A stretch of 64,000 bases of DNA from Ashinkailepas kermadecensis. Taxonomy: Eukaryota; Arthropoda; Thecostraca; Neolepadidae. Positions 13,668 through 25,006 of the stretch are shown piece by piece. The DNA is taken from NCBI GenBank assembly GCA_034440615.1, contig JAOTOM010003127.1:1-64000 (forward strand), given 5' to 3'. Made by a program: the position numbers and the translations under genes. Each line of letters begins with the position of its first letter. The stretch's first letter is position 1. The notes beneath the pieces were generated by a model. It did no database searches, was not told the origin of the DNA, and saw only the letters and a list, made by a program, of their open reading frames with translations.

Positions 13668-13936
13668 AGTTTGGTTAGGTTAGGTTAGATTAGCTTTTTG
13701 TTTTAAGCTGGAAAAATTGTACAAAAAATTGGAAATAAAAAATCGGAATTGTCTTCAAAAACATGTCAGGCCAGGTGAGACCTCACCTAGCCTGACATTT
13801 TTTTTTCATTTCATTCTATAAAAAAAACCTAACCCAACCTTACAGGTAAGGTTGGGTTAGGTTTTTTATAGAAAGAAATGAAAATTTACCGTTAAAATAT
13901 CCTTGCATGGAACGTTAGGGTAGGTTAGGTTAGGGG
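13668..13936. repeat. Twin hairpins framed by GGTTAG words
   Basis: 13763-13798 is a 17-bp inverted repeat (ATGTCAGGCCAGGTGAG) with a 2-nt loop and one mismatch. 13803-13884 is a second, about 40-bp-stem inverted repeat whose arms contain CCTAACCCAACCTTAC and its complement. GGTTAGGTTAGGTTAG runs flank the pair at 13673-13690 and 13916-13935. This may be a small foldback element or a structured transcript. Confidence 0.75.
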
Positions 13937-15329
13937 TTATATCACCGTTTTTCTTTATTTCGAACATTACTTCTTATGCTATGTTATCCAAATCCGAGCC
14001 CATTTTTGGGTGTTATTTTGCCTCCCAATTGAAAAGTATACATTTGCAGAGGAATTGAGCGGCTACATCATGTTAAGCACATGCATAAGCATTGTATTGG
14101 AAAAAGAAATTCGAAGAAACTCAAAATGTAATTAAACTGCAAATTTTCATTATGCTTATCGTATTCAGTGCGAAAATTCTATTTCAGGGTGATTTGTCAA
14201 GCCGAATATGATGAATGTCATGCAATAAATATTCTGGGTTAATTTAAGTGTCAAAGGTCGATGGCATAAAGTCAGGTCACTGATGGATATTTTACACAAT
14301 GCATCTTATACAGAATGCTGCTGTTCCTCGGCAAGTGCTATCTGAATTAAGCTTCAGTGCGTTCATTAAGTGCATTAAGTTTCAGTTTCCTAACTCGTGC
14401 GACATGATAGTGGATGAAAATAGAATGACCTGAGATGACCTGACCTCGTGCAAGCTGATCTGATTTGACATGATTTGACTTTTTTTGGGAATTACTTCCC
14501 AAGGAGTGCACAATTAGGCGAAGGTTGAAGAGATCAGCTTATCAATTGGTGCATTGTCCCGACGTGATCTGAAATTAGGCCACGAGGTCCGAAGTTAGAC
14601 AGTTTACAAAGATGTCGCAGTGTCATATCAGTTCTTCTTGGAACACAAATTTCTACTTCAAAGATGATTTTCTTGATCATTCAAGCTTCAAGTTCCTTGA
14701 CCTGACCATATGACATGACCTGACCTGGCCTTATAATTTTCGGATGTCAATCATATACAAATTACTTAGGTATTGGAATGGTCTTGTTTGAAGGACCCAA
14801 TACATATATGCACATTTTTTTTCTTTTTATTGTTTATATTTTGTATTATTCACGCTTTCTTTTTTTACACGTGATGGGTGAGACGGGGGAGGGAGAGATG
14901 AAGGAAATGTTCGTGTCGAGTTGCCAGTATGATATTATTCCCTGCCAGTGGTTGTTGGCACCAGTGGATTGTTTGCTATAGACATGTGCTCATTGCATGA
15001 TATGACGTTAATCGCTGATCAGTAGTCAATAGTCAGTAGTTAATCATGAGTCAGTCTATAATATTTGTCTTATGGTTTTTTTTCTTCTCGAGAACATACT
15101 TGGGTGAGCAGGTTTTTGATAATATTTGTGCAGTTTATCAGCACTATTAGGCACACCGGTAGTGCTGCCTTTTATGGCAGAGGTCATTGACTAATCGCCT
15201 GATTCATGCTGTCACCGCATTCTGTTTCTCCGAAACGAAACGTTCGACATGGGCTGCAGCCACAGATCAGTGGCAGAAATATTGATCAAAGCTAGTAGGC
15301 ACTAAATCATTCTCCAACAAAACTTGGGC
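13937..15329. other. No gene seen
   Basis: AT-rich, with scattered repeats of TGACCTGA/TGACATGA words around 14420-14730. No coding signal. Confidence 0.4.
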
Positions 15330-16470
15330 TGTGACAGGGAATATGGCTTCATTGCCAGCGCTTTCAATGGTGCCACGTTCCTCCAGACACCCTATTCAGA
15401 AGATTTATTGTTCCATCCACACCCTCCATGGTCGCAGGACGGCGCCGGTGCCGTCTGATAGACCCGTTCTGCCGCCATACCTCAGCACTGGCCCGTCCCT
15501 GTTTACAATGTCTCGCCGATGTGAGAAGGCGGCCCCCTTCTCCCCCCGCCATTGTTCTCTCGCTCCGCCGGGCGGTATGACTCGGGCAGCCGCCTGTTTT
15601 TAACCACGCCTTTCCCAGAGCGTCTGACGAGTCGCTCAATACGCTGAAATCGCCGCCGCAGGGGAGGCCGGCGCCGGCCAGCTGCTCTGGTGAGCCCGGC
15701 GGCCGCGCCATCCGTGCAGGTCAATCCGACACAAATCCTGTTAGGTCGGTATCATTGCCACGGCTGTCCGCGGCAACCCAATCCATCGCGGCGCGCCGAT
15801 CGGCCCATTTGCAGCCGGTATTTGCTAATGAATGCATCATCGGCGGGCGCGGATGTGTGCCCGGTACCGCCATGCCCGGCGCCGCCCCCGGCCTGATTTC
15901 CGACTGCCCGGCGGCGTGATTATGCGCACTGAAATTTGCTCTCGGGCGCGGCGACAGGCGTTCACGGCGCATTGATCCACTGCCGGAGACGGTACCGATT
16001 GGCTCAATATTTTCTTCTGCCAGTGCTATAATTCATCTCACGCAGCGAGTCGCTAGCATAGGGCGATGATTGGAGTGTTTTATTTAGTAACTATTGATTT
16101 CTCAGCTGTTTAGTGTACGGGGTCCAATTGCTGGCGGCCTCTTTCGCACTGAAAAGAAGCGCTGTCTGGACGAGATAAGCGGCGCCAAGCGCTCGCTCTC
16201 CAATGCGCATGTGTGCCGGTCGGTTCTTTATTGGTACTCCTCTCCCTCTTGCGTTTTTAGTTGGCGGATGTTACATGCGCCCCGGGCTTGCGCCGTAGTC
16301 TTCGATGATTAACCGTTCACACACTAGATGGCACTGACGGTTTGCAGCTGTACGCCATTTTTGTATGACTGTTCGGTGGAGGAGGTTGTCGCTCGCGGGC
16401 CGGCGGCGGTGGGAGAGGAGGCCAGGAACGGAGCGGTGGCCGGCGCGCTTTTTGTGAGGTGATAAACTGT
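15330..16470. other. CpG-rich block; candidate promoter/first-exon region
   Basis: Over a kilobase of high G+C with frequent CpG between AT-rich flanks, about 7-8 kb upstream of the first abrupt coding exon. All open frames here are short and overlap on both strands. It ends with a GTGAG/GTGATAA donor-like site near 16455. A 5' untranslated exon or promoter of abrupt is plausible but unproven. Confidence 0.3.
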
Positions 16471-16565
16471 GATTGTGCGTTGATTGGATAAGTGCTCTAA
16501 GTGTAATTTATTGGACTGCTATTTACCTTGACAATGCTGAGCTTGGTTTCGGTAAAACTGATCTA

Positions 16566-16716
16566 GGTACCTACCTACCTATGGGTGCGTTGGTACCTAC
16601 CTACCTATGGGTGCGTTGGTACCTACCTACCTATGGGTGCGTTGGTACCTACCTACCTATGGGTGCGTTGGTACCTACCTACCTACCAACGTACCCATAA
16701 GGGTACCTAGCTACCC
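16566..16716. repeat. 26-bp tandem repeat
   Basis: About 4.5 copies of GGTACCTACCTACCTATGGG plus TGCGTT. Related ACCTACCT/AGGTAGGT words occur at 17080-17105, 19800-19815 and 27290-27365. Confidence 0.93.
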
Positions 16717-18141
16717 TACTTACCCTATCTTGATCCAGTTGTCTCCTTCCTGAGTGAAGGCTGTGTGAACTTCATTTTAATTTCATTGTGACATTGGGTT
16801 CAGTTAAAATCATGATTGCCTAGCTTGCATTCCTGCACAACATTTTTGTGTTCAGAATATGGCACACCACTACAAATAATTATCTCTTGTAAAGTTGCTC
16901 TCTGCAAGTGGTTAGAGGATTTTCATTGGAAGGAACTGTTTGAATATGGATAGCTTGTTCATTTTTGTGTTCAGTAAACATGGTACAATTGCTGGTTCAG
17001 CCATACAGAAACAGCAGTAGAGCTATTTGTTGCATAATGCCTTAAGTGTTCAGACCCCCCACCCCCTCTTCCCCTAGGTAGGTAGGTGCATAGGTAGGTA
17101 GCTTTACATACCTAACTATCTATTGTGGGATAGGGGAGAGGCTGAACAAAGGTTAGGCTTTATTATATAAAAATTCTGGATTGAAGCATACATTTCCAGC
17201 TCTTGAACTTGAGTATAATGTTGCAGATTTGGAATTTTGAGTTGCAGAATCTAGGGGTTTTCATTTGTATTATCATTGCAGGCAATTTGTTACATCACCA
17301 GAGTTTGAGATCAGGACTTTGGATTATGGTTGCATGGGAATAAGGTAATGGAATCAAAACATCAAAGTATTTTGTATTAATCCATACTTTTAAGAATGTA
17401 TAGGGCAGTACATTTGGTCTCTGAGCACTGGATACATATACCAACAGTACTAGCAAGCCAAGTATACTATTACTGGCATGAAAGCAAGGGATAAGAAATG
17501 CAGAGGCCTAGGGTTCTTCATGTATGCTTTTGAAGGTGGTTTTTAATCAAACAAAAGGTATACAATCACAGGCTCAGACCAACTGTTATTCAGGAGTACC
17601 ATTCAATCTTCTAAGAAGAAAAGGGGATCATAAACTCATGGCATATAATTTTCATGACGATGGAAATTCAGAATGAAACTGTTCTTCCAACTCGGAACTG
17701 AGCCTATAAAATATGCTTGGGCTCATCCAGACAGATATGGATGTAGATGCTTGCATAGGTTCATAGCTATTGTAGGCAGTCACCTATCAGCCATATTGGG
17801 TAGGTATGCAGGTAGATATATAGTGGAGGGCCTTAGTCAAATTTGTGGTTCAAAATTGGTCTTTCTGGTGTATTCTGATGTAGTCTGAATGAATTTGATA
17901 TTCATTTCTTTGGGAAATGAAAACTTGAAATATAAGCAATTCAAGTTGAAGTACTTGTATCTCAATAAGGAGTCATTTCACCAAGAAAAACATCAAAATG
18001 ATTAAAGTAACATTAAACAAACACCAAAACAAAATTGGTATTGCAGGTGCAAGCTATTCCTCCTGCAACTAAATATGGGGACATGTGCAGGAAAAGGAGT
18101 TTTATGTGCGGTTAATACACAATGGAGATAATGTAAAAATA
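16717..18141. other. No gene seen
   Basis: AT-rich unique-looking sequence; no coding signal. Confidence 0.4.
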
Positions 18142-18153
18142 CAACAAAACCCT

Positions 18154-18211
18154 CATGGGCGCAAAATGACCAATGCAGTCGACGCACCCTAAAGCACAAA
18201 TCGACCACCAC
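18154..18211 (+). mobile_element. Tail-only retro-insertion with 12-bp TSD
   Basis: 58 bp between perfect duplications CAACAAAACCCT (18142-18153 and 18212-18223). Contains GGGCGC at 18157-18162, the inner stem GAC...GTC around CAATGCA, and GCACCC, i.e. the 3' module shared with the LINE at 61.3 kb. Confidence 0.8.
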
Positions 18212-18223
18212 CAACAAAACCCT

Positions 18224-19104
18224 AAACAAACCAGAACATAACATGTTGATGTTGGATTGCCTGATATCATTGTCACAGGAGTCTGTATCATATTCTGTGT
18301 CAATGCCAAGTGGTGTGGTTTTAAATAGTGAATATCTTGCTTACATGTGATTTATCAAAGAACTGGCAGAGGAAGAAGTTGCTAGGCAAGCTCCAACAAT
18401 TCTAGTTCATATATTTGGTTCACAATTTGTGGTTCAAGTGCTTGTAATGCATTAATGCTGAGAAAGCATATAACAAAGAATAATGTACAATTTAAAAACA
18501 AACCTAACCTAACCTCACCTACCACTGCTGGATTGCCTAAAACCTGCTGATGTTGGATCTCTTAATATAATTACATCACCAAAGGGTTCTGCATTATCTG
18601 CCATGTCAGTACTAAATGACATGATTTTAAATAATTAATATTTTGCTTAAAAGTGATTTACAAAAGGAATGGTAGAGGAAGAAGTTGTTAGGTGAGCATC
18701 AAGAAGCCACCAGGGTTGCAGGCCTCAAATGGGCATGAGTATGGACAAGAGCATAGTGCCAGGGAGCTATATGCTTGAAGGTAGTGAGGGAGACCTTCCT
18801 CTTCTATTGCCAGTTATTTTATACATTTTGTTTAGTGTGCTTGTGATGCAAAATCATGCCCTGCTTCGTTTCAGTAACAACGGCCCATCACCACATCCCA
18901 AGCTACTCATAACCTCAACACACTATATGTTCAACATAGTCGATGTGTCCTAGAGCATGAACACACAAGCTTGGCTGGGAGCTTGCTTATAGTGTGAGTG
19001 GCTGAGCCGGGGAGTGATATTTGTTCAATTTTGTAGGTTTATGATATAGATACCTAGGTGTATACTGGCAGTGACAGCCAAGCATGCATATTCGATTCTG
19101 TTTT
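18224..19104. other. No gene seen
   Basis: AT-rich sequence with a short CCTAACCTAACCT run near 18503; nothing else. Confidence 0.4.
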
Positions 19105-19116
19105 AGCCGGTTAGCA

Positions 19117-19305
19117 GGGGCGGGGCGGGGATGGCCGATTGATTAAGGTGTTGTACTCTGTGTACCAAAAGTCCCAGGTTCAGCACTCGCACCACTCGGG
19201 ACATTTCCCAATCCTGCGGCCCACCGGCGAAACAGTGTGGGCGGCGCCATTAGCCGTGATCGTGCATAAAGTGCTTTGAGAACAACCCAATAAACAAACA
19301 ACAAA
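19117..19305 (+). mobile_element. tRNA-derived SINE (tRNA-Ser-like head), copy 2
   Basis: Same family as 7973-8155: GGCCGATTGATTAAGG A box, B box CAGGTTCAGCACTC, shared body (CACCACTCGGGACATTTCC, GGCGGCGCCATTAGCCGTGA) and AATAAACAAACAAC tail. Flanked by AGCCGGTTAGCA (19105-19116) and AGCCAGTTAGCA (19306-19317), 11 of 12 matching. Confidence 0.88.
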
Positions 19306-19539
19306 AGCCAGTTAGCAACCAAAAATGGGAAATTGAATTTAAGTCTCATCAACCTTGACAAATGTGGCCATAAGTGGGCATACAATATAACCGCCTGTGC
19401 AAAAATGTGCTCCGGCTCTGAGGAAAAAAAGCACTTGTACTCTGAAACTTAAAAGTAAGCTTGGCCACTCTATACAGCAGGCGTCTATGGCCCAGGTCAA
19501 TATTCGTGAAACTCCAGTTCCAGAGGTGCAAGCTGACAT

Positions 19540-19755
19540 TTCGCGTCGGTAGCTCAGTGGCTATGTTGAGCGTCTGACATCCCAGAGGTACCAGGTTCGA
19601 TTCCCCTCGGTGCCCGCCCTTCCTGCCAGGGTGAGAGGCAGGCGACCGCATATGGCCTCCACTGCTGACTGCGTTGCAAAGTCACGACTACCACCACTTG
19701 TCTGGGGGCGCGAATGATCAAAACTGGTCGAAGCACCCTAAAGCCCAAATAACTA
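19540..19755 (+). mobile_element. tRNA-derived SINE with the LINE-type 3' module
   Basis: The head has an A box GTAGCTCAGTGGCTA and a consensus B box GGTTCGATTCC, typical of a different tRNA from the copies at 8 and 19.1 kb. About 110 bp of body follows, then GGGCGCGAATGATC...GGTCGAAGCACCC and a CCCAAATAACTAA tail, the same 3' module as in the tail-only insertions. I could not find a clean target-site duplication. Confidence 0.78.
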
Positions 19756-20678
19756 ATCACTTGTCTGGTGGGACCCATGAGTATGCACAATTCCTTGTCA
19801 TGTATCTACCTAGCTATGCACACCTATGCTATTGAATTTAATTGCATTTCTACTGTCCCTGCTTCTCCCCAGATAGAGGAGTTATTGCCCACAGCACAGG
19901 AGTGCACCCAGGCAAATTTCCAGGGTCTTCCTCTCCATCAGCCATGGACAGTTGTTCTGTATGCCATTTCCTATAGTGACACCACAGTTACAAATTATTT
20001 GTGAAATAGGGTAGAATATACCACCTACTGAACACTGAAGAGAAGTCCTTCCCAAAGAAGTATCAACATCATATTTCTTGATATGGGTTTATGAAGTATC
20101 TGTGCCTCGTTATGTGAAGTTCGACATCTTACTGAACTTGTTTCGACATCTTGCACCTAACGAAATATCAATATTTTAACACTGACACCATAATGAAAGG
20201 AATGCAAGGCTTGTATCATTTCACATTGCAGTGACACATGCTTATAGAACAATGTTGGAAGAGGGAGGTGTGTCTGTTCTCTTCCTGGTGGTTGTGGAAT
20301 GTATGGGTTCATGGTCAGGAGCTGCTCAGTCCGAAGATATGTGGCTCCATGAAATGAAGGTGTTAATTAATAAATTACATGCAAGCCTTTTTATTTCTGG
20401 ATTAAGCCAATGTTGCTCGTGCATTGTGTCGTGTATTCAATCAACATAGAGGACCATGATAGCAGGATGGCTGATACAATTTTTTTTTCGAGAAGGGCAA
20501 TGGGCTCAGACCATTATGCACTGTACAATCTTGTATATGAATTCCCTCAATACAAATATTGGAATCACACCTATTCTCATTTTGACACTGTACTGTGTGA
20601 GAGATAGACTTCCCTGAAACCGTTTTCCATTTTGTTCAGGGATGGGGATGGTAAATGCCATATGCACTATTCTGTTTT
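19756..20678. other. No gene seen
   Basis: Unique-looking sequence without coding evidence. Confidence 0.4.
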
Positions 20679-20691
20679 CACAGAACCCAGA

Positions 20692-20752
20692 ATGGGCGCT
20701 GTATAACCAATGCAGTTGATGCGCCCTAAAACCCAAATAACTAACTAACTAA
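20692..20752 (+). mobile_element. Tail-only retro-insertion with 13-bp TSD
   Basis: 61 bp between perfect duplications CACAGAACCCAGA (20679-20691 and 20753-20765). Consists of the GGGCGC...GCGCCC hairpin with inner stem AAC...GTT and a (CTAA)n tail. Effectively only the 3' end of an element. Confidence 0.88.
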
Positions 20753-20938
20753 CACAGAACCCAGAGCTACACATGCCCAAAGGGGTCCCAGTCCAGAGAT
20801 GTTTCCCCACTCCAGTGTCAGCCATATATCCCTGAATGTTCATTGCCAGGCATTTCCATTGTGACTGACTCCCTGGCCTGTCCAGGAATGGTACCTGTCC
20901 GTCCCATGATGTCAGTGCAAGCATTGCATTGATAATGC

Positions 20939-21216
20939 CATGTCCTGTATCATTTTCTGTTTTGTCCTGTATCATGTTCTGTTTTGTCCTGTATCATTTT
21001 CTGTGTTGTCCTGTATCATTTTCTGTTTTATCCTGTGTCATTTTCTGTGTTGTCCTGTATCATTTTCTGTGTTGTCCTGTATCATTTTCTGTGTTGTCCT
21101 GCATCATTGTCTGTGTTGTCCTGTATCATTTTCTGTGTTGTCCTGTATCATTTGCTGTGTTGTCCTGTATCATTTTCTGTGTTATCCTGTATCATTTTCT
21201 GTGTTGTCCTGTATCA
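20939..21216. repeat. 22-bp minisatellite, about 12.6 copies
   Basis: Unit TGTCCTGTATCATTTTCTGT plus GT, with single-base variants. One further partial unit lies at 21581-21593 beyond an insertion. Confidence 0.95.
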
Positions 21217-21580
21217 CGCCATGCACCGCTGACTGCGGCACGCTTTAGTTCCCTGTTCTCAGGTCGCTGATGATCAGAGACGCTTCTTGGGACTCGTGGA
21301 CTCGTGCCGTCATTCTCACTCCGCGATCTTCTGGGTATCCATTCGTACTTGGTTACTTCGGGGCAACTTTTCCACTTTCTATCGGACGTGGACTTCAGAG
21401 CGATTTACACCCCTCACTGACATGTAACAGTAGAAGCTTTGAATGATCCGCCTGTACTCCGAAGTTTAATGTTCTTCTGTTAGCACCAATCCTTTTAAGC
21501 TGTTCATATATCATTTTTTTATGGGCGGTATATGACCAACGTAGTCGGTGCACCCCGAAGCCCAAATATCCAACCAACCA
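21217..21580 (+). mobile_element. Probable retroelement copy inside the 22-bp minisatellite
   Basis: The minisatellite word TGTCCTGTATCA stops at 21216 and resumes at 21581-21592. The 364 bp between ends with GGGCGG...GACCAACGTAGTC...GCACCC and a CCAAATATCCAACCAACC tail, the shared 3' module. The rest is not recognised; it may be LINE 3' sequence or a SINE body. Confidence 0.6.
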
Positions 21581-21592
21581 TGTCCTGTATCA

Positions 21593-22170
21593 TATGCAAG
21601 TACCACACACACGTGATTAATCGCCTTCATTCCTGGTAATAACTGGCAGACTTCATGCATCCATTCTATACAATTTCAACTTGATATCCATAATGTCATC
21701 TCCAGCATGGTGGATTTGGAAGTTTAATCACATGTGAGAAGGACATGGGAGGTTTAGAAATACCAGGTTATTCTGGATTTGTGTTCGAAAAAGAGCAAGT
21801 GGAAGCACAAGTTATTGTGCTTTGTGCTAAGTTATAGGCAACACGACTATTTTTCCATCACACAGTTCCCTGGTCGTTCAGCAGGCCGGTCTGATAGTAG
21901 CATGCAAGAAGGGATGATTATCTGGCTACTTTTTCTCTCTGGAGAGTGCATCCAGCAAAGGTTAGTATTTCCGAGCCGGGCACATGACGCTGGTTTTTGG
22001 CCTTGGTGGCATGGGCGTCGACAGGGCAGGGCGGGGATGGTGCAGGGGACATGCCCGCACAACGTGAAACTTAGCATTATGCTATTGTATTGCAGATAAA
22101 ACAGGAATGCAAAAACCACGTGACCAATCTAAAAAAAACCTGACTGGTGGTGTGGGACGGCACCTGCCCT
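21593..22170. other. No gene seen
   Basis: Unique-looking sequence; no coding signal. Confidence 0.4.
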
Positions 22171-23515
22171 GGTGGTGTGACGTGTGACCGGTAACCGGCT
22201 GGTGCGGGTGGCGTGACGTGTGACCGGTGGCCGGCAGGTGCGGGTGGCGTGACATGTTACCGGTGGCCGGCAGGTGCGGGTGGCGTGACATGTGACCGGT
22301 GGCCGGCAGGTGCGGGTGGCGTGGCATGTGACCGGTGGCCGGCATGTGCGGGTGGCGTGGCATGTGACCGGTGGCCGGCAGGTGCGGGTGGCGTGACATG
22401 TGACCGGTGACCGGCTGGTGCGGGTGGCGTGACATGTGACCGGTGGCCGGCAGGTGCGGGTGGCGTGACATGTGACCGGTGGCCGGCAGGTGCGGGTGGC
22501 GTGACATGTGACCGGTGGCCGGCAGGTGCGGGTGGCGTGACATGTGACCGGTGACCGGCTGGTGCGGGTGGCCGGCTGGTGCGGGTGGCGTGACATGTGA
22601 CCGGTGGCCGGCAGGTGCGGGTGGCGTGACATGTGACCGGTGACCGGCTGGTGCGGGTGGCGTGACATGTGACCGGTGGCCGGCAGGTGCGGGTGGCGTG
22701 ACATGTTACCGGTGGCCGGCAGGTGCGGGTGGCGTGACATGTGACCGGTGGCCGGCAGGTGCGGGTGGCCGGCTGGTGCGGGTGGCGTGACATGTGATCG
22801 GTGGCCGGCAGGTGCGGGTGGCGTGACATGTGACCGGTGGCCGGCAGTCTGTGACCGGTGGCCGGCAGGTGCGGGTGGCGTGACATGTGACCGGTGGCCG
22901 GCAGGTGCGGGTGGCCGGCTGGTGCGGGTGGCGTGACATGTGACCGGTGGCCGGCAGGTGCGGGTGGCGTGACATGTGACCGGTGGCCGGCAGGTGCGGG
23001 TGGCGTGACATGTGACCGGTGGCCGGCTGGTGCGGGTGGCGTGACATATGACCGGTGGCCGGCAGGTGCGGGTGGTGTGACGTGTGACCGGTGGCCGGCT
23101 GGTGCGGGTGGCGTGACATGTGACCGGTGGCCGGCGGTGGTGCGTGGGGTGGTGTGACATGTTGACCGGTGGCCGGCAGGTGCGGGTGGTGTGACGTGTG
23201 TGACCGGTGGCCGGGGGCGGGTGGCGTGACATATGACCGGTGGCCGGCAGGTGCGGGTGGTGTGACGTGTGACCGGTGGCCGGCTGGTGCGGGTGGCGTG
23301 ACATGTGACCGGTGGCCGGCAGGTGCGGGTGGTGTGCGTGTTAGGTGCGGGTGGTGTGACGTGTGACCGGTGGCCGGCTGGTGCGGGTGGTGTGACGTGT
23401 GACCGGTGGCCGGCATGTGCGGGTGGCGTGACATGTGACCGGTAACCGGCTGGTGCGGGTGGCGTGACATGTTACCGGTGGCCGGCAGGTGCGGGTGGCG
23501 TGACATGTGACCGGC
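22171..23515. repeat. 36-bp GC-rich minisatellite, about 36 copies, next to exon 1
   Basis: Unit close to GTGACCGGTGGCCGGCAGGT followed by GCGGGTGGCGTGACAT. The main variants swap GGCAGGTG for GGCTGGTG, and ATGT for ATAT or CGTGT. Because the period is a multiple of three, long frames stay open on both strands; these are not genes. The array ends about 20 bp before the abrupt start codon. The majority variant carries an E-box CAGGTG in each unit. Confidence 0.97.
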
Positions 23516-23522
23516 CGGCCGG

Positions 23523-23535
23523 CCTTGTCAGCACC
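23523..23535 (+). promoter_or_regulatory. ab: Probable splice acceptor just before the abrupt start
   Basis: CTTGTCAG (ending 23530) followed by CACC and then ATG looks like a weak acceptor, with no pyrimidine tract because the minisatellite abuts it. Alternatively the exon reads straight through the repeat as 5' UTR. No in-frame stop separates the repeat from the ATG. Confidence 0.35.
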
Positions 23536-23730
23536 ATGGGCCAGCACACCGAGGAGCAACATTACAGCCTCAAATGGAGCGACTACCACCGCAACATGAC
23601 CACGTCGTTCCGCGACCTGCAGCAGCTCGAGGAGTTCGTCGATGTCACCATTGCCGCCGACGGCCACTCGGTGCAGGCCCACAAGGTCGTCCTATCCGCC
23701 TGTAGCCCCTACTTCAGGAAACTCCTGAAG
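23536..23730 (+). CDS. ab: abrupt-like BTB-zinc finger protein, coding exon 1 (first half of BTB)
   Basis: 65 codons from ATG at 23536 (Kozak-like CACCATGG) to a phase-0 donor AAG|GTAACG. Encodes the amino half of an arthropod BTB/POZ domain: HYSLKWSDYHRNM, then EEFVDVTIAADG, and the family signature AHKVVLSACSPYFRKLLK. BTB domains dimerise and recruit corepressors; in Drosophila, Abrupt is a nuclear repressor acting in neuromuscular targeting, dendrite shape and border-cell timing. Identity comes from the whole exon set (fingers in exon 5). The residues LLK before the intron and NPC after it keep the junction known in this BTB group. The start lies right after a minisatellite, so a longer N-terminus cannot be excluded; Drosophila Abrupt has a longer one. 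Confidence 0.93.
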
Positions 23731-25006
23731 GTAACGCATCCCAGTCTCTGCCAGCGACTGGTGTTCTAGATTGAGCATGTCAGGTAACGCGTCCCAGTCT
23801 CCGCCTCTGGAGCTGATTCCACCGGTCGTGCCTGATGCCATGAGCGTGACAGATGACGACTTTAAGCGAGCTCTTGGTTCGATGTAGCGTGCAGTACCGC
23901 TCAGTGTTTGTCGCAGCGCAGCTGTGCACAAGCCACGCTAATGGTTGCGTTGGAAATAGCTAGCACTGAGCCCATTCGCATTGTCGATGCGTCCGGTCGA
24001 TGGCCAAGTAAAGCGTGGTCACGCTACTTCAAATGCACCCGTTGTTAAACGCAGCTTCTATTTGATGGCGATGCCTTTTAGCCAGTATCCTCCCAGCTGG
24101 GTGTCACTGCCCCTGTCCTTGGTGTTCAACCGGTGACCGTTAGCAAGCTGGGCTTGGTGGTTTGTTTTGACATGCTTCACAACATTTCAAGGCATTGTGG
24201 TTGTTTTCGTGGTTGTTTTGCAATCACATTTCAGATCCCTAGCTATATCAACATCGGTATGTCACTCTTGTCACCGTCAGCAAGAGCGATTAGATGAGAT
24301 TCCTCAGCTTGCACGAGTTCGGTGTGGTAAAATATGTGTCATGTCGAATAAAAGACGAATCGCTGTGCATACGAACTGGGTCTAGCCTACTGTTGAAAAG
24401 CCTATGCAAACCGCAATTGCTGGCATGTGTAACTTGATGCAATATGGTACTGAGATAATAGTGAATGCAATTCACATGTGGAAGCTGCAGTTAAATACTA
24501 TTGATATCTAAAAACGACATCGTGATGCTTTTCCGGGTGTGTGTGTGGGGGGGGGGTACTTTGTAAGATAACAGAAATCGCCATTTCCCTATTTCTAGCA
24601 AGCGTCTGATGATCATCGATGTAGCCGATGCATTTTTTATCTCAAGTAGCAAGCTACCCCCCCCCCTCTCCAGAAACCGCCTTCTCTGATATGACCGTCA
24701 CACTGCTGTTGGATAAAGGAAGAATAGCTGACTACCATTGTCCATTATTTATATTCTTCCCTGTCACAATCGAACATGTTCTGTTTCCCGACCGCTTCCT
24801 CTTATTTCAGTGAGACCAAATTACCGCGTGTTCATTGCTCTTTTTTGTCAAGCATGTCATCACTCGACCCCCTGCTCTATTGCCAGTGAAGCCCGGCGGA
24901 CGCGTGACCATAGGTTCTCATTTCAGCCGAGCCGACGCCACCGTGTGTCGGCTGGCCTTGTTTCGATGTCGCCCGACCACCACTTGACAGGGCGCTCACG
25001 TTTCAG
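23731..25006 (+). other. ab: abrupt intron 1
   Basis: 1276 bp with GT...AG ends. Holds a short duplication of the exon-end phrase GGTAACGCATCCCAGTCT / AGGTAACGCGTCCCAGTCTC (23730 and 23781 areas), G and C homopolymers at 24549 and 24658, and no other feature. Confidence 0.8.

Noticed and set aside
13668..13690. Telomeric repeat remnant
   Set aside because: The word is the hexamer TTAGGT in short runs, not the arthropod pentamer TTAGG, and such runs are scattered (18503, 28830, 29100).
19540..19615. Genuine tRNA gene
   Set aside because: A and B boxes are present, but the folded arms do not close and SINE body and tail follow.
22129..23506. Long open frames (up to 391 codons) rich in Thr/His/Pro on the minus strand
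   Set aside because: They are translations of the 36-bp minisatellite, whose period is a multiple of three; other frames are equally open.
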